Shown: positions 45,966 to 55,404, numbered from the stretch's first letter. The stretch is DNA of 64,000 nucleotides from Shewanella sp. UCD-KL21 (GCF_001957135.1 NZ_MPHK01000001.1:62001-126000); one strand, 5' to 3'. A program made the numbers and translations. Notes: generated from the sequence alone by a model not told the origin.

Positions 45966-46751
45966 TTACAGTTTTATTAGTCGCTGCTGTACCCGCTCAA
46001 TGTCGTTACTCTTACCCACTAATTGAATATGATCGCCTTCTTCAGTTATCAGCTCCGGAGTAATTAACATATCAAATTTATTTCTGGCAAGGGCTGTAAT
46101 ACATACTGAACTGCCCGTGTTGGCATTCAGCATTTTTTTAATAGCTTTTAGTGACAGACCAACTAAGTGGTTAGGCTTAATCACGTATTCAAATGTCGTT
46201 TCAATAATGTTGCTATCATCAATAGCGATTTCAGTACCAATGATATTATCATCATAATAATAAAGTGCGTTATTAGGTCCAGTAATTGTCACAATATCAC
46301 CAGCTGCAATCATATCAGGCTGTTGTTTATCAAGGTTTTCGCTTGAGGTTATTTCAAAACTCACATCAATTGCTGCCTCATTAAGTTGTAATAAGGTTTT
46401 GTCGACGACCGTACTATCGTTATTTACTTCAAATGAGCGAGAAACAATATTTTTAGTGGTATTGATATTTTTTGGCTTAAATGGGTCCATTAACAAGAGT
46501 TTACTCTCTGTATATTTAGAGCCTGATAAAAAACCAATGATATAGATAAATATACCCAATAGCAGTACACCAAGTTCTGGCTCTAAATGCAGATGAAGCA
46601 GCGTGATGGTGATGCTGCCACCGATAAAACTAGCCAGAATACCAAACACAACTCTGTGCATGCTAATTAAGCCGATCAAAAAACCTATTACTAATGTTAA
46701 AACAAAAGTGATGTATGGGTTGGAATGAAATAAATTTTCAATTGTTTCCAT
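45966..46751 (-). CDS. Half-size AspT/YbjL-like membrane protein with two TrkA-C-like domains
   Basis: 261 residues. The start HSNPYITFVLTLVIGFLIGLISMHRVVFGILASFIGG and the next helices copy the first membrane helices of aspartate:alanine exchanger family proteins (AspT, YidE, YbjL). From about 100 it enters two cytoplasmic TrkA-C/RCK_C-like domains (ITSSENLDKQQPDMIAAGDIVTITGP; then LVGLSLKAIKKMLNANTGSSVCITALARN and TEEGDHIQLVGKSNDIERVQQRL) and stops. The full family has about 560 residues and a second membrane half that is absent here. Either a natural regulatory subunit or a truncated relic; the frame is clean. Function unknown. Confidence 0.68.
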   Translation of the reverse strand: METIENLFHSNPYITFVLTLVIGFLIGLISMHRVVFGILASFIGGSITITLLHLHLEPELGVLLLGIFIYIIGFLSGSKYTESKLLLMDPFKPKNINTTKNIVSRSFEVNNDSTVVDKTLLQLNEAAIDVSFEITSSENLDKQQPDMIAAGDIVTITGPNNALYYYDDNIIGTEIAIDDSNIIETTFEYVIKPNHLVGLSLKAIKKMLNANTGSSVCITALARNKFDMLITPELITEEGDHIQLVGKSNDIERVQQRLIKL

Positions 46752-47013
46752 AATATGACTACTTTATCTAGGGGCTTCTAAAGCCCACAATGGGCATTAC
46801 TGTAAACTGTCTACGTAATAGGAGTATTCATCCTTGGTAAAATATAACCAACGTTATTTAATACAGTTTGGTGTTATGCAGTAATAATAAAGTGATGTCA
46901 GTTTTATAGATAATCTCATTTGAAGGATGAAACCCTGCAATGAAATCAATATAGAGAGGAAAAGGAAGGTAAGCCTCTAATTAATTGAGGCTTTTATTAA
47001 AAATATCGTACAA

Positions 47014-47916
47014 TTACTTCATTCTAACACGATCGACATAGTTAATAATGGCTGATGTGATAGATTTTTTGGCCGTCATTACTTGTTTAGAGTGCGGGTT
47101 CCAAAGTGATATAGGTACCTGTAATGCATCTTGTATCTGTTGTACTTCTATGGGTACAAGATTGTTAGCATTGTAATCCATTGAGCGAACTAACAGTGGA
47201 AGTATACTCCAACCCAGACCTTCTTGAACCATTTTAATGATGAGGGTAAGTTGATCTACCACTTCGTAATTTGATGAGAAAATAATTTTTTTACTCATAT
47301 CATCGTCTAGCATGGATTTCAAAACAAACTGACGGCTGGTTTTCATTTCAGCTAACGTTGCTTCAGAGTTACGTGTTACCAGCCCTGAGTCTTGGTTGGT
47401 AAAAGCGGCAAATGACATGTTACATAAAAAGGTATGATCGATGCTGTTTAGCACTTTACTTTCGTATACATTCACAATACCAAAATGAATACTGCCGTCT
47501 TGAATTCCGACTTTAATATCATTTTTTGTTCTGACTAGGAAGTTAACTCTTATTGATGGACAGTCTAATAGAAGTTGTTTTCTAATCTCAGATATCACTT
47601 GTTGCGGTATAAAGCTGCAATATCCAATGGTGATTGACTCAAGCTCACCAAATGCCAAACTCATAGCCACACGGTCAAAGGTTTTAGATTGCTCAATAGC
47701 CTGTTTGGCATAGCTATAAAGTAAATCAGCATCTTCAGTCGGTTCTACGGTTCTGCCTATACGTTCAAACAGGGTAATGGCTAATTGATCTTCTAGATTA
47801 TTAATGACCTGACCAATGGTTGTGCGGTGTTTATCGAGTTTTACGGCTGCTTTACTGAACGCTTTCTGTTCATAAACAGTTACAAAGGCAAGCAGTTGTT
47901 CCAAACTAAAGTTCAT
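47014..47916 (-). CDS. LysR-family transcriptional regulator
   Basis: 300 residues. N-terminal winged helix-turn-helix (FSLEQLLAFVTVYEQKAFSKAAVKLDKHRTTIGQVINNLEDQLAITLFER) followed by a two-lobe inducer-binding domain from about 90. Divergent from an aaeX-like/HlyD/FUSC efflux operon across 274 nt, the arrangement of AaeR with aaeXAB, so it probably controls that operon in response to an aromatic acid or similar compound. The ligand is not readable. Two long direct repeats lie in the shared intergenic region. Confidence 0.9.
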   Translation of the reverse strand: MNFSLEQLLAFVTVYEQKAFSKAAVKLDKHRTTIGQVINNLEDQLAITLFERIGRTVEPTEDADLLYSYAKQAIEQSKTFDRVAMSLAFGELESITIGYCSFIPQQVISEIRKQLLLDCPSIRVNFLVRTKNDIKVGIQDGSIHFGIVNVYESKVLNSIDHTFLCNMSFAAFTNQDSGLVTRNSEATLAEMKTSRQFVLKSMLDDDMSKKIIFSSNYEVVDQLTLIIKMVQEGLGWSILPLLVRSMDYNANNLVPIEVQQIQDALQVPISLWNPHSKQVMTAKKSITSAIINYVDRVRMK

Positions 47917-47968
47917 AGTTATCTCTTAAAAAATATAAATATGCTATGGTAGCCATTTATAGGTGGAC

Positions 47969-48040
47969 CGTTAAAAAATCACAACTTGTCATGCATGGAT
48001 ATAGATAAGTCGTTAATAAAATCACAATTTATCACACATG
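47969..48040. promoter_or_regulatory. Paired 29-30-bp direct repeats, candidate LysR-regulator site
   Basis: Two imperfect copies (47969-47997 and 48011-48040), each with CGTTAA, then AATCACAA, TT and TCA before CATG, starting 42 bp (four helical turns) apart between the LysR gene and the aaeX-like gene. Spacing and position fit tetrameric LysR regulator binding. Confidence 0.55.
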
Positions 48041-48190
48041 AAAACAATTGTTTATAGATTTCGTAGGGTTAGATCCATCATACATGATTACAACATTTAC
48101 TCTGCCGCCATTATTATACATGCATAAATTAGTAAGAAGACATTAAGTTAATGTTTTTTAGAGATTAAATATTATTGAGGTGGAAGGAGT

Positions 48191-48403
48191 ATGAGCATAA
48201 TGCCCCATGAACTTGTGATTGGTGATGTTTATTTCCCACCATTATTATTGGTTACTGCTATGGCATATATACTGACAGGTTTAGTTACAGCTATTGGCAC
48301 TAAAATTGGGTTACACAAATATGTTGTAGCACCAGCCATAGTTGAATTGTCTATGGTTATTATTTTTATTGGCCTAATTAGCCAATTTATTTCTATATTT
48401 TAA
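48191..48403 (+). CDS. AaeX-like DUF1656 small membrane protein
   Basis: 70 residues, two helices (about 17-34 and 48-67) with the family pattern PHELVIGDVYFPPLLL at the start. DUF1656 proteins always sit before a HlyD-type and an FUSC-type gene, as here, in aromatic acid efflux operons (aaeXAB). Role unknown, possibly assembly. GGAAGGAG just before the ATG is a strong ribosome site. It lies 13 nt before the HlyD gene. Confidence 0.88.
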   Translation: MSIMPHELVIGDVYFPPLLLVTAMAYILTGLVTAIGTKIGLHKYVVAPAIVELSMVIIFIGLISQFISIF

Positions 48404-48416
48404 GTAGGTTACGCCA

Positions 48417-49280
48417 ATGTTTAAACGTTATTTTATTACTTTGTTGCTGATGCTGGCGGCAATAGGTGTTTTGTATACACAGTATCAAACGTACACTGAA
48501 AATCCTTGGACTAGAGACGGGCAAGTCAGAGCCTATATTATCCAAGTAACCCCAAGGGTGACCGGTCAAATAGTAAAAGTAAATGCGACTGATAATAGCC
48601 GTGTGCAAAAAGGCGATGTGCTATTCGAAATTGACCCTAGCCTCTATGAAACTAGTTTAAGTAAAGCGGTTGCAACAGAGAAGCAATCGCAAGCCCTAGT
48701 TCGAAAAGCTCAGAATGAATCTAATCGTGCTATTGAATTAGAAAAGCTTACCCCTGGTGCTCAGTCAGTGTTAACCCTTAATAATTTACAAAATGCGGTT
48801 GAAACGGCACAAGCGAATTTGTTAATGGCAAAAGCCCAAGTAGAAGAAGCTAAATTAAACCTAGCTTATACTAAAGTTATTGCACCAACAGATGGCTACA
48901 TCACGAATTTAACCTACCGTGTAGGCTCACAAGTCGTTGCTAACTCGCCAGTTGTTGCTTTGATTGATGAAGACAGCTTTTGGATTGAAGGCTTTTTTAA
49001 AGAAACCGATTTAAATGATGTGGCTATTGATAATAAAGCCCAAGTTACATTGATGATGCATAATGAAGTCACTTTAGAAGGTAAAGTGCAAAGTATTGGT
49101 TACGGCATTTCGAAAACTGATGGCAGCACAGGCAATTCGTTACTGCCTAATGTAAACCCAAATTTCGAGTGGATCCGCTTAGCACAACGTATTCCGGTAA
49201 AGATAAAACTTGATAAGTTACCTGAAGATATTCAGCTGCGGGTTGGCATGACTGCATCGGTAAAAATTCTAAAGCATTAA
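48417..49280 (+). CDS. HlyD-family periplasmic adaptor (AaeA-like)
   Basis: 287 residues. N-terminal anchor helix (about 5-22), then WTRDGQVRAYIIQVTPRVTGQIVKVNATDNSRVQKGDVLFEIDPS (first half-lipoyl), a short coiled-coil hairpin (about 78-150), the second half-lipoyl APTDGYITNLTYRVGSQVVANSPVVALID, and a beta-barrel ending LRVGMTASVKI. It bridges the inner membrane FUSC protein to an outer membrane channel. TolC is not encoded nearby. Middle gene of the efflux operon. Confidence 0.9.
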   Translation: MFKRYFITLLLMLAAIGVLYTQYQTYTENPWTRDGQVRAYIIQVTPRVTGQIVKVNATDNSRVQKGDVLFEIDPSLYETSLSKAVATEKQSQALVRKAQNESNRAIELEKLTPGAQSVLTLNNLQNAVETAQANLLMAKAQVEEAKLNLAYTKVIAPTDGYITNLTYRVGSQVVANSPVVALIDEDSFWIEGFFKETDLNDVAIDNKAQVTLMMHNEVTLEGKVQSIGYGISKTDGSTGNSLLPNVNPNFEWIRLAQRIPVKIKLDKLPEDIQLRVGMTASVKILKH

Positions 49281-49303
49281 AATTTGATTAAGTGAGAATG
49301 AGT

Positions 49304-50701
49304 ATGCTCAGTTTACCCATAAAAGAAGCGGTAAAAATATCTTTGTGTGTAGGTATTGCCATCGCGTTAGCATTGTTTTTTCAATTGGAAAAACCTTACT
49401 GGGCTGCCATTACTGTTATTGTTTTAGCGTCAAATGAAACCTTTGGACACGGATTAAACAAAAGTAGAAACCGCCTTATAGGTACAATTGGAGGTATTTT
49501 TTTAGCGCTACTTTTGGTAAGTTTTTTTGCCCAAACCCCGATAGTATTCCTTGGTTGTTTATTATTGCTTCTGGCTGTCAGTGTATGGTTTGCTGATGAT
49601 TTACGTTATGGCTATGCATTTACTATGGGATTCACTGTCTGCACTATTGTTGCAGTAATGGGAGGCTTTAATGGTGAAGCTTCGTTCGAGATCGCAGTTT
49701 TACGTATACAAGAAAATATACTTGGAGTGTTGGTATATTCAATCATTTATCGTTTTGTTTGGCCTTTAAGCACAGAATCATTATTTTTTAGTAGCGTTGA
49801 CTCGGCGTTAAATTCTGTCTATAAAATTGAAAAGGAAATAAACCAGCTCGCAGTTAACGCCAATGATGAAAATATCGAGGCTTCATTATTCGATGCACAG
49901 TTGTTGATTACTAAGTTAAATGATTTGCTCACAATGCCATTGAGTGCCAGTTATAAACTCCAAAATGAAAAAAAGAAATGGATTGTAATTGTAAACGCTT
50001 TTTCTCATGTTTTGCAGCACAGTAAAAATATGGTCAAGCAGTTTGAAAGTGATAAATCAAATGGTGATAAACAGCAGCAGTTAAATTATCTATCTCAAGA
50101 AATAAAAATGCTTAGTAATGCTATTCATGGTGAAAAGTTAGAGGTTAACATATTAGCAAATTATTGGAGCCATGAAAGCATAAAACTTCAACACTCGAAA
50201 CCGATAGTAAAAGCAAATAAACTGAAATTGAAAATCAATAGAGTTATAAGGGCGGTCGCTATAGCGTCAACTTGTTATGGCGCATGGATATACTTTGCCT
50301 TACCAGGTAGCGTTTTTATCCCGATGTTTGGTTCAATCTTAGCGAATATCACTGTCACTTTGCCATTTGCTATGATAAAGCAGGTTATATTAGCTGCATT
50401 TCTGTGGGGAGTGGTGTTTTTATTGCAATATATTTTTATCATGCCTGCATTTACAGAGCTATGGCAGTTGGTTGGGTTTTATATCATTAATATTTTCCTT
50501 ATTTGGGCACTTTTCCCAAAACCTGCAATGATGTTAGTGCGTTTATTAGGAGGAAACCTATTAATGGTAATGACCATGAGTGCATTACAATTAACCCCTA
50601 GTTATGACATCAATACACCTTTGCTACTACTTGTAATATTGATGATTACCGTTACCGTGGCTCGTTTCTATAATCAATTATTTATGCTTAAATCAAATTA
50701 A
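49304..50701 (+). CDS. FUSC-family efflux protein (AaeB-like)
   Basis: 465 residues from ATG 49304, which has GTGAG seven bases upstream; the GTG at 49292 would remove that site. Two blocks of helices: the first (about 10-150) with EKPYWAAITVIVLASNETFGHGLNKSRNRLIGTIGG, the FUSC signature; then a cytoplasmic helical part (about 165-305), and a second membrane block (about 310-460). It is shorter than E. coli AaeB (655). It probably exports aromatic carboxylic acids or other small anions with the adaptor upstream. Confidence 0.87.
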   Translation: MLSLPIKEAVKISLCVGIAIALALFFQLEKPYWAAITVIVLASNETFGHGLNKSRNRLIGTIGGIFLALLLVSFFAQTPIVFLGCLLLLLAVSVWFADDLRYGYAFTMGFTVCTIVAVMGGFNGEASFEIAVLRIQENILGVLVYSIIYRFVWPLSTESLFFSSVDSALNSVYKIEKEINQLAVNANDENIEASLFDAQLLITKLNDLLTMPLSASYKLQNEKKKWIVIVNAFSHVLQHSKNMVKQFESDKSNGDKQQQLNYLSQEIKMLSNAIHGEKLEVNILANYWSHESIKLQHSKPIVKANKLKLKINRVIRAVAIASTCYGAWIYFALPGSVFIPMFGSILANITVTLPFAMIKQVILAAFLWGVVFLLQYIFIMPAFTELWQLVGFYIINIFLIWALFPKPAMMLVRLLGGNLLMVMTMSALQLTPSYDINTPLLLLVILMITVTVARFYNQLFMLKSN

Positions 50702-50811
50702 TAGCGTTTAAGAAATTGGTGTTCAATCACGGCAAAAGCATGGGTACTCGATTATGACTTAGCTGTGTTACGCCCCGTGATCCTGTAGCAGACTCTGTGT
50801 AACGACCTCGT

Positions 50812-51200
50812 TTATATGTAGTCTGCTATTCGATCTTCAAACTCGATCATAAAGCGATTTAGTGCTGGTTCCCCCTTTCTAATCTGCATCACCCACTTTC
50901 TAGCTGCTTGGATAATTGCCAAGTAAACAACTTTTATAGCTGAGTCATCAGCTGGAAAGAGCTTTCAGTTCTTGATAGCTTACCTTATCACCCTGTTTAA
51001 TGACTCGATTACATTGGTTGTATAGATGGTTTTTCGAATATTTTGTGGATAACCATTATTCGCCAAAACAATGTAAATTAAGCAAGGCTTCTTCAGTAAC
51101 TGACTGGTAAATCTTTTTTAAGTCGGCCGCTACGGCCTTGAGCCTTTGTACAGCACACACTCCATCGATTATCTCAGCATATGGACGATACAAAGCTGGA
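50812..51200 (-). pseudogene. IS256-family transposase remnant
   Basis: Pieces of a Mutator/IS256 transposase C terminus in several frames: RLKAVAADLKKIYQSVTEE and LLNLHCFGE; then, after loss of about 25 codons, YPQNIRKTIYTTNVIESLNR (the conserved YTTN.IES.N block); then KLFPADDSAIKVVYLAI, IQAARKWVMQIRKGEPALNR and FMIEFEDRIADYI with its natural stop at 50812-50814. The start and the catalytic first part are gone. The sequence GACTCTGTGTAACGA near 50791 may be the old terminal repeat. Cannot be active. Confidence 0.85.
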
Positions 51201-51204
51201 TTTG

Positions 51205-51410
51205 CAAGTAATAGCGATAAGGCCCCCTTTAATTTCTAACAGATTGAGCAAATTAGAAATAGCGGTAATATCATTCGACTTTGCCGCTGTTTTAATCAGC
51301 CAATAACGACGCCATTGGCGGTCGAAAAAGCGCTGCCCATGTGAATGGCTGACAGTCGTCTTGGCGATGGTACTAACGTCTTAGTCGTTCAGCATCGACC
51401 GCGACAACTG
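51205..51410 (-). pseudogene. ISAs1-family transposase remnant
   Basis: Fragments of an ISAs1-type (DDE, IS4-like) transposase: VVAVDAERLRR (the VxxDGKTLRR block, with the Gly-Lys changed), then in another frame AIHMGSAFSTANGVVIG, a stop, and KTAAKSNDITAISNLLNLL and EIKGGLIAI. It ends where the IS256 fragment begins. Stops and frame changes show long decay. Confidence 0.82.
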
Positions 51411-51883
51411 TACCTTCACAAGCTGTGATGATGGTGCCAATGGATAGGAATAATACCTTGTAAAGGGGATAAATTATTGTTGCCGTTTGGCGTGGGTCTT
51501 TTATATCAGCAAAGTGCTAAGCAAATACATTGACTGTCAAAGTAGAACTGCAAACAGGAATATAAAATTACAACTAAATCAGATCGCCAAATCAGGGGCA
51601 TATGAGCATATTTGATTGAAATTCGCTCGTATTTTCGCCGTGAATGTTTAATTGAAGATAAATATACTTATTTTTACTGGCATATTTTATTGATGTAGGG
51701 TTTCATCCGTCAATTGCGATTAAATACTTTACAAATAAGCACATACAATATTCCCATTGAACGGATAAAAAGAAAGTTAACCAACAAAAATTACTTAACT
51801 TGCATTATCTTTTTCCGAAATTTGAATCAGTAAATGATTCGATAGGTTATTTGCCAGAGATTGGCTTTCAAAGGGTAATATAA

Positions 51884-53581
51884 ATGAATCACATGCCAAT
51901 GTACTCAGTTAATCATGTTTCTATTCCTCGCTTGTTCCAAAAAGCATTACCTATAGCTATGCTGTTAGCGCTTTCAAACGTAAGCTATGCGGAAGAGAGT
52001 TTTCGTAAAGAAAAACACAATAAACAACAACTCATTAATTCAGCGGAGCAAAATGTTTTTCAACAATATGGTATTTCCGAAGAAACTTTAAAATTAGGTT
52101 TAAGTTCGATTTCATCTAAAGAGCAGCAAGTAGAGCGTGTTAAAAGAACATTAGAAATTGGTGATAAGGTAAAAAAATCAGACGTATTCCTTGTACAAAG
52201 TATAGATACCCGCGGCAATATTGATTTAAGAATCAAATATGATCAATCTAATTTAGATGACAGTGAAAACGTCATAGAAACGATAGAGCAAATAACTAAA
52301 ACTGAATACCGTTTAAGAAGTTACATGGAAAGCTATGATAAATCATCGGTCATAGTTGATGAAATTTCGGATAATGAAGTAGAAATTAGCTTTAATTATT
52401 CTAAATATGGTTTACCTCAGGACATTGCTTATTTTCGTTTTATGCGGGTAAAGCTAACCGTTTTAAATGGTGTTGCAACCAAGATGGTCATGACGAATTC
52501 AAAGTCTTTCGAATTTGAAGGTTTTCGCGTTCAGCGCTACAGCCAAGAAGTTGAACTGACGACATTGGTTAATGGTCAAACCGTGATAAAAAATAAAATA
52601 ATTGAAGCGACAGGTAATCAAGGTCAAAAAAAAGCAAGCTATTACGCAACCATCGAGCCTGTGGCATTTTATGATGATGAGTTTGGTGTTTTAGTCTTCG
52701 ATGAGGAATCATTAAAAATCGTTTCTGATCCGCGTATTCGTGAAGAAAAGGTTGATTTAGACAGATTATTTCCGTTAATGAGCGACCTTGTTCGTCAACA
52801 AGGGATAGATGTGCCATTACCCTATGGTTTTTCTGTCGCTTATCGAAACCAAGATATGGATGTAGGCTTTAATAGCTTTGATATTATGGGCGTGAATTTA
52901 GACGAATGGTTTGACCCATCTAGCTCAATAGGCACTGTGAATGCTGAAAGTTACACATTTAGAGCGGATGTGAATATATTACCATTTTGGAACGTATACG
53001 GCTTTGTTGGTAAAGTTGAAATGGATGCCGTTGTGGATGCGCAATACACTGGTAAGCTTAAAGATGTACTTAAAGATAAATTAGGCGTTATTGGTGGTGG
53101 CTTGGCATGTGGTTTATTAGAAAGTCAGGGGGCTGATTTATGTTCGCCAGGCCGCGTACAGGTGCCATTGCATTTAGACTATGATCTTGCGGGAATAGGC
53201 ACGACGCTATCGGTTGGGTATAAAGAGTTTTTTGCTTCAGTGACGACAACGTATTCGAGTACTAAATTAGATGGGCAAGAGGATTGGGGTGATGGCATTT
53301 TAACGGTACAACCAATGTTGGGTTACCAATTTCTTGACTATCGAGCTCAGGTTTTTGTTGGCGCTGAATACCAAGGTCTTCAATCTAGAATGACTGGTAA
53401 CCTGGGTGACGTTTTAGGAATAGGGCAAGATTTTACCTATGATGTAGATGTTGAAATTAAAGAGTGGGCTTATTTAATTGGTTTTAATAAACAGATTGGT
53501 CGTAATTTGAATTTAACAGGGATTTATAATAAAGGTGAAAGTAGAAGTTCATTTACCTTAAACTTTGGTTATCATTTCTGA
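51884..53581 (+). CDS. Large outer membrane protein of unknown family
   Basis: 565 residues. A signal region (basic start, hydrophobic about 22-35, then VSYAEES). The first 290 residues are charged and partly helical, with KEQQVERVKRTLEIGDKVKK and beta-rich SKSFEFEGFRVQRYSQEVELTTLV. From about 330 the pattern becomes an outer membrane barrel (YGFSVAYRNQDMDVGFNSFDIMG, FRADVNILPFWNVYGFVGKVEMD, TTLSVGYKEFFASVTTTYSS, QPMLGYQFLDYRAQVFVGAEYQGL), ending SFTLNFGYHF with terminal Phe. Two Cys (in ACGLLESQGADLCSPG) may close a loop. I recognise no family. A terminator follows. Confidence 0.75.
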   Translation: MNHMPMYSVNHVSIPRLFQKALPIAMLLALSNVSYAEESFRKEKHNKQQLINSAEQNVFQQYGISEETLKLGLSSISSKEQQVERVKRTLEIGDKVKKSDVFLVQSIDTRGNIDLRIKYDQSNLDDSENVIETIEQITKTEYRLRSYMESYDKSSVIVDEISDNEVEISFNYSKYGLPQDIAYFRFMRVKLTVLNGVATKMVMTNSKSFEFEGFRVQRYSQEVELTTLVNGQTVIKNKIIEATGNQGQKKASYYATIEPVAFYDDEFGVLVFDEESLKIVSDPRIREEKVDLDRLFPLMSDLVRQQGIDVPLPYGFSVAYRNQDMDVGFNSFDIMGVNLDEWFDPSSSIGTVNAESYTFRADVNILPFWNVYGFVGKVEMDAVVDAQYTGKLKDVLKDKLGVIGGGLACGLLESQGADLCSPGRVQVPLHLDYDLAGIGTTLSVGYKEFFASVTTTYSSTKLDGQEDWGDGILTVQPMLGYQFLDYRAQVFVGAEYQGLQSRMTGNLGDVLGIGQDFTYDVDVEIKEWAYLIGFNKQIGRNLNLTGIYNKGESRSSFTLNFGYHF

Positions 53582-53649
53582 TTTACTAGGTATCAACACA
53601 CCGGTCATTTTTTAGTTTAGTTTAATTTTATATCGTTAAAACTTGATAA

Positions 53650-53678
53650 AGCACAACTTTAAAAGTTGTGCTTTTTTA
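53650..53678 (+). terminator. Terminator of the outer membrane protein gene
   Basis: AGCACAACTT/AAGTTGTGCT with a short loop, then TTTTT. Confidence 0.88.
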
Positions 53679-53829
53679 TGCCTTTTAAATAGCACTACAG
53701 GTCTTTTTTAAGCCATTTAATAACAATTAAGTGCTCTTTCATCAAATATCTTCATTTAGACATTATTTTTACTCATTTCTTTGATTAATTATCGTAAACT
53801 GGCATTAATTAGCTGAATTAGGAGTCGTT

Positions 53830-54315
53830 ATGGCCGGATTAGAAAGAGAAATTACCTTAAGGTTTTTAGCCGAACCAGCAGATGTAAACTTTGGTGGCAA
53901 AGTGCATGGTGGCGCGGTGATGAAATGGATTGATTTAGCGGCATATGCAGGTGCTGCGGGTTGGAGTGGTAAATATTGCATTACCGTTTATGCTGGCGGT
54001 ATTCGTTTTGTAAAACCTATTCATGTGGGCAATATTGTTGAAGTGAGTGCTAAAGTTATTTATACCGGCACATCGTCAATGCATCTAGGCATAGCAGTTA
54101 AAGCCGGCGATCCTAAAGAGCCTGAACGTCACCTTACGACTCACTGTATTGTGATTATGGTTGCCGTTGATGATGATGGTAAACCAACTTCAGTGCCTGA
54201 GTGGAACCCTCAAACTGAAGATGATATTCGTTTAAGGGACTCAGCGTTACGATTAATGGATATGCGTAAAAAAATTGGCTCTGAAATGGAAGCTCATGTA
54301 AAACCGGCATTGTAA
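53830..54315 (+). CDS. Acyl-CoA thioesterase (hotdog fold, YciA-like)
   Basis: 161 residues, one hotdog domain. NFGGKVHGGAVMKWIDLAAYAGA holds the catalytic region (Asn/Gly-His-Gly and the acidic residue on the central helix), and FVKPIHVGNIVEVSAKVIYTGTSSMHLGIAV is the usual strand pair. It hydrolyses acyl-CoA to free acid and CoA; chain preference unknown. TAGGAG is close before the ATG. Separated by 138 nt from the dehydrogenase gene, perhaps in one transcript. Confidence 0.88.
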   Translation: MAGLEREITLRFLAEPADVNFGGKVHGGAVMKWIDLAAYAGAAGWSGKYCITVYAGGIRFVKPIHVGNIVEVSAKVIYTGTSSMHLGIAVKAGDPKEPERHLTTHCIVIMVAVDDDGKPTSVPEWNPQTEDDIRLRDSALRLMDMRKKIGSEMEAHVKPAL

Positions 54316-54453
54316 TGTGTTCATGAGTTACTAATTTCAACAGTGTATTTTAGAAGCCAACATTGTTTGAACAAACTAAAAAGACTTTACAGCAAAGAGT
54401 AAGCAAAACTACTTTTGTTAAAACATCACAATAATAAACAACAAAGGAATGAT

Positions 54454-55326
54454 ATGGCTAAGGTAGCATTTATTGGCTTAGGCGTTATGGGATACCCAAT
54501 GGCTGGGCATTTGGTTAAACAAGGTCACCAAGTGACAGTATATAACCGCACAACGGCTAAAGCGCAGCAATGGGCAAAAGAACATAATGCAGAATATGCG
54601 TTAACACCTACACTTGCCGCGATGGAGCAAGACATTGTATTTACCTGTGTGGGTAATGATGACGATCTTCGTCAGGTGGTATTGGGTGAAGAGGGGGTGA
54701 TTCATGGTATTAAATCTGGCGCAATATTAGTGGATCATACCACTGCGTCTGCCGATGTGGCTCGTGAACTTGCTGCTATTTTAGCAAAACAAAACGTCGA
54801 GTTTCTTGATGCACCAGTATCTGGTGGTCAAGCGGGTGCTGAAAATGGCGTGTTAACGGTGATGATGGGCGGAAAAGAAGTCGTTTTTAACCAAGTAAAA
54901 CCGGTAATTGAGGCCTATAGTCGCTGCGCAGAATTATTAGGTGAGGTTGGCGCGGGCCAGCTAACCAAAATGGTCAATCAAATCTGTATCGCAGGAGTGG
55001 TGCAAGGGCTTGCTGAAGGCTTACACTTTGCTAAAAGTGCTGGTCTTGATGGTTTTAAAGTGGTTGAAGTGATCAGCAAGGGCGCAGCTCAAAGCTGGCA
55101 AATGGAAAATCGTTATCAAACCATGTGGCAAGGTGAGTATGACTTTGGCTTTGCCATTGACTGGATGCGTAAAGATTTAGCGATTGCTTTAGAAGAAGGG
55201 CGCCGTAATGGAAGCCACTTACCGGTAACTGCCTTGGTGGATCAATTTTATTCTGAAGTACAAACCATGAAAGGTAACCGCTGGGATACGTCAAGTTTGT
55301 TAGCGCGATTAGAAAAAAACCGTTAG
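54454..55326 (+). CDS. NAD(P)-dependent beta-hydroxyacid dehydrogenase
   Basis: 290 residues from ATG 54454 (AAAGGAAT just upstream); a TTG thirteen codons earlier adds an unconserved tail. Rossmann start VAFIGLGVMGYPMAGHL, then LDAPVSGGQAGAENGVLTVMMGG (substrate and cofactor motif), GAGQLTKMVNQI with the catalytic Lys, and a helical C-terminal domain. It belongs to the 3-hydroxyisobutyrate/tartronate semialdehyde reductase family; the exact substrate is unclear. No valine-degradation genes are near. Confidence 0.88.
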   Translation: MAKVAFIGLGVMGYPMAGHLVKQGHQVTVYNRTTAKAQQWAKEHNAEYALTPTLAAMEQDIVFTCVGNDDDLRQVVLGEEGVIHGIKSGAILVDHTTASADVARELAAILAKQNVEFLDAPVSGGQAGAENGVLTVMMGGKEVVFNQVKPVIEAYSRCAELLGEVGAGQLTKMVNQICIAGVVQGLAEGLHFAKSAGLDGFKVVEVISKGAAQSWQMENRYQTMWQGEYDFGFAIDWMRKDLAIALEEGRRNGSHLPVTALVDQFYSEVQTMKGNRWDTSSLLARLEKNR

Positions 55327-55404
55327 ACGCTCTTAATGGTGATGCTTTATTCGCCATTGCATAATTTTGTCGTTTAAGTTGTCAATTTAGTCTGTTGGTA
55401 ACAT

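Larger units (their letters stand above)
50702..51883. other. 1.2-kb gap with decayed insertion sequences
   Basis: No intact gene. It holds two broken transposase fragments (listed below) on the minus strand. The rest (51430-51883) is AT-rich with no recognisable gene and must include the promoter of the outer membrane gene at 51884. Confidence 0.8.
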
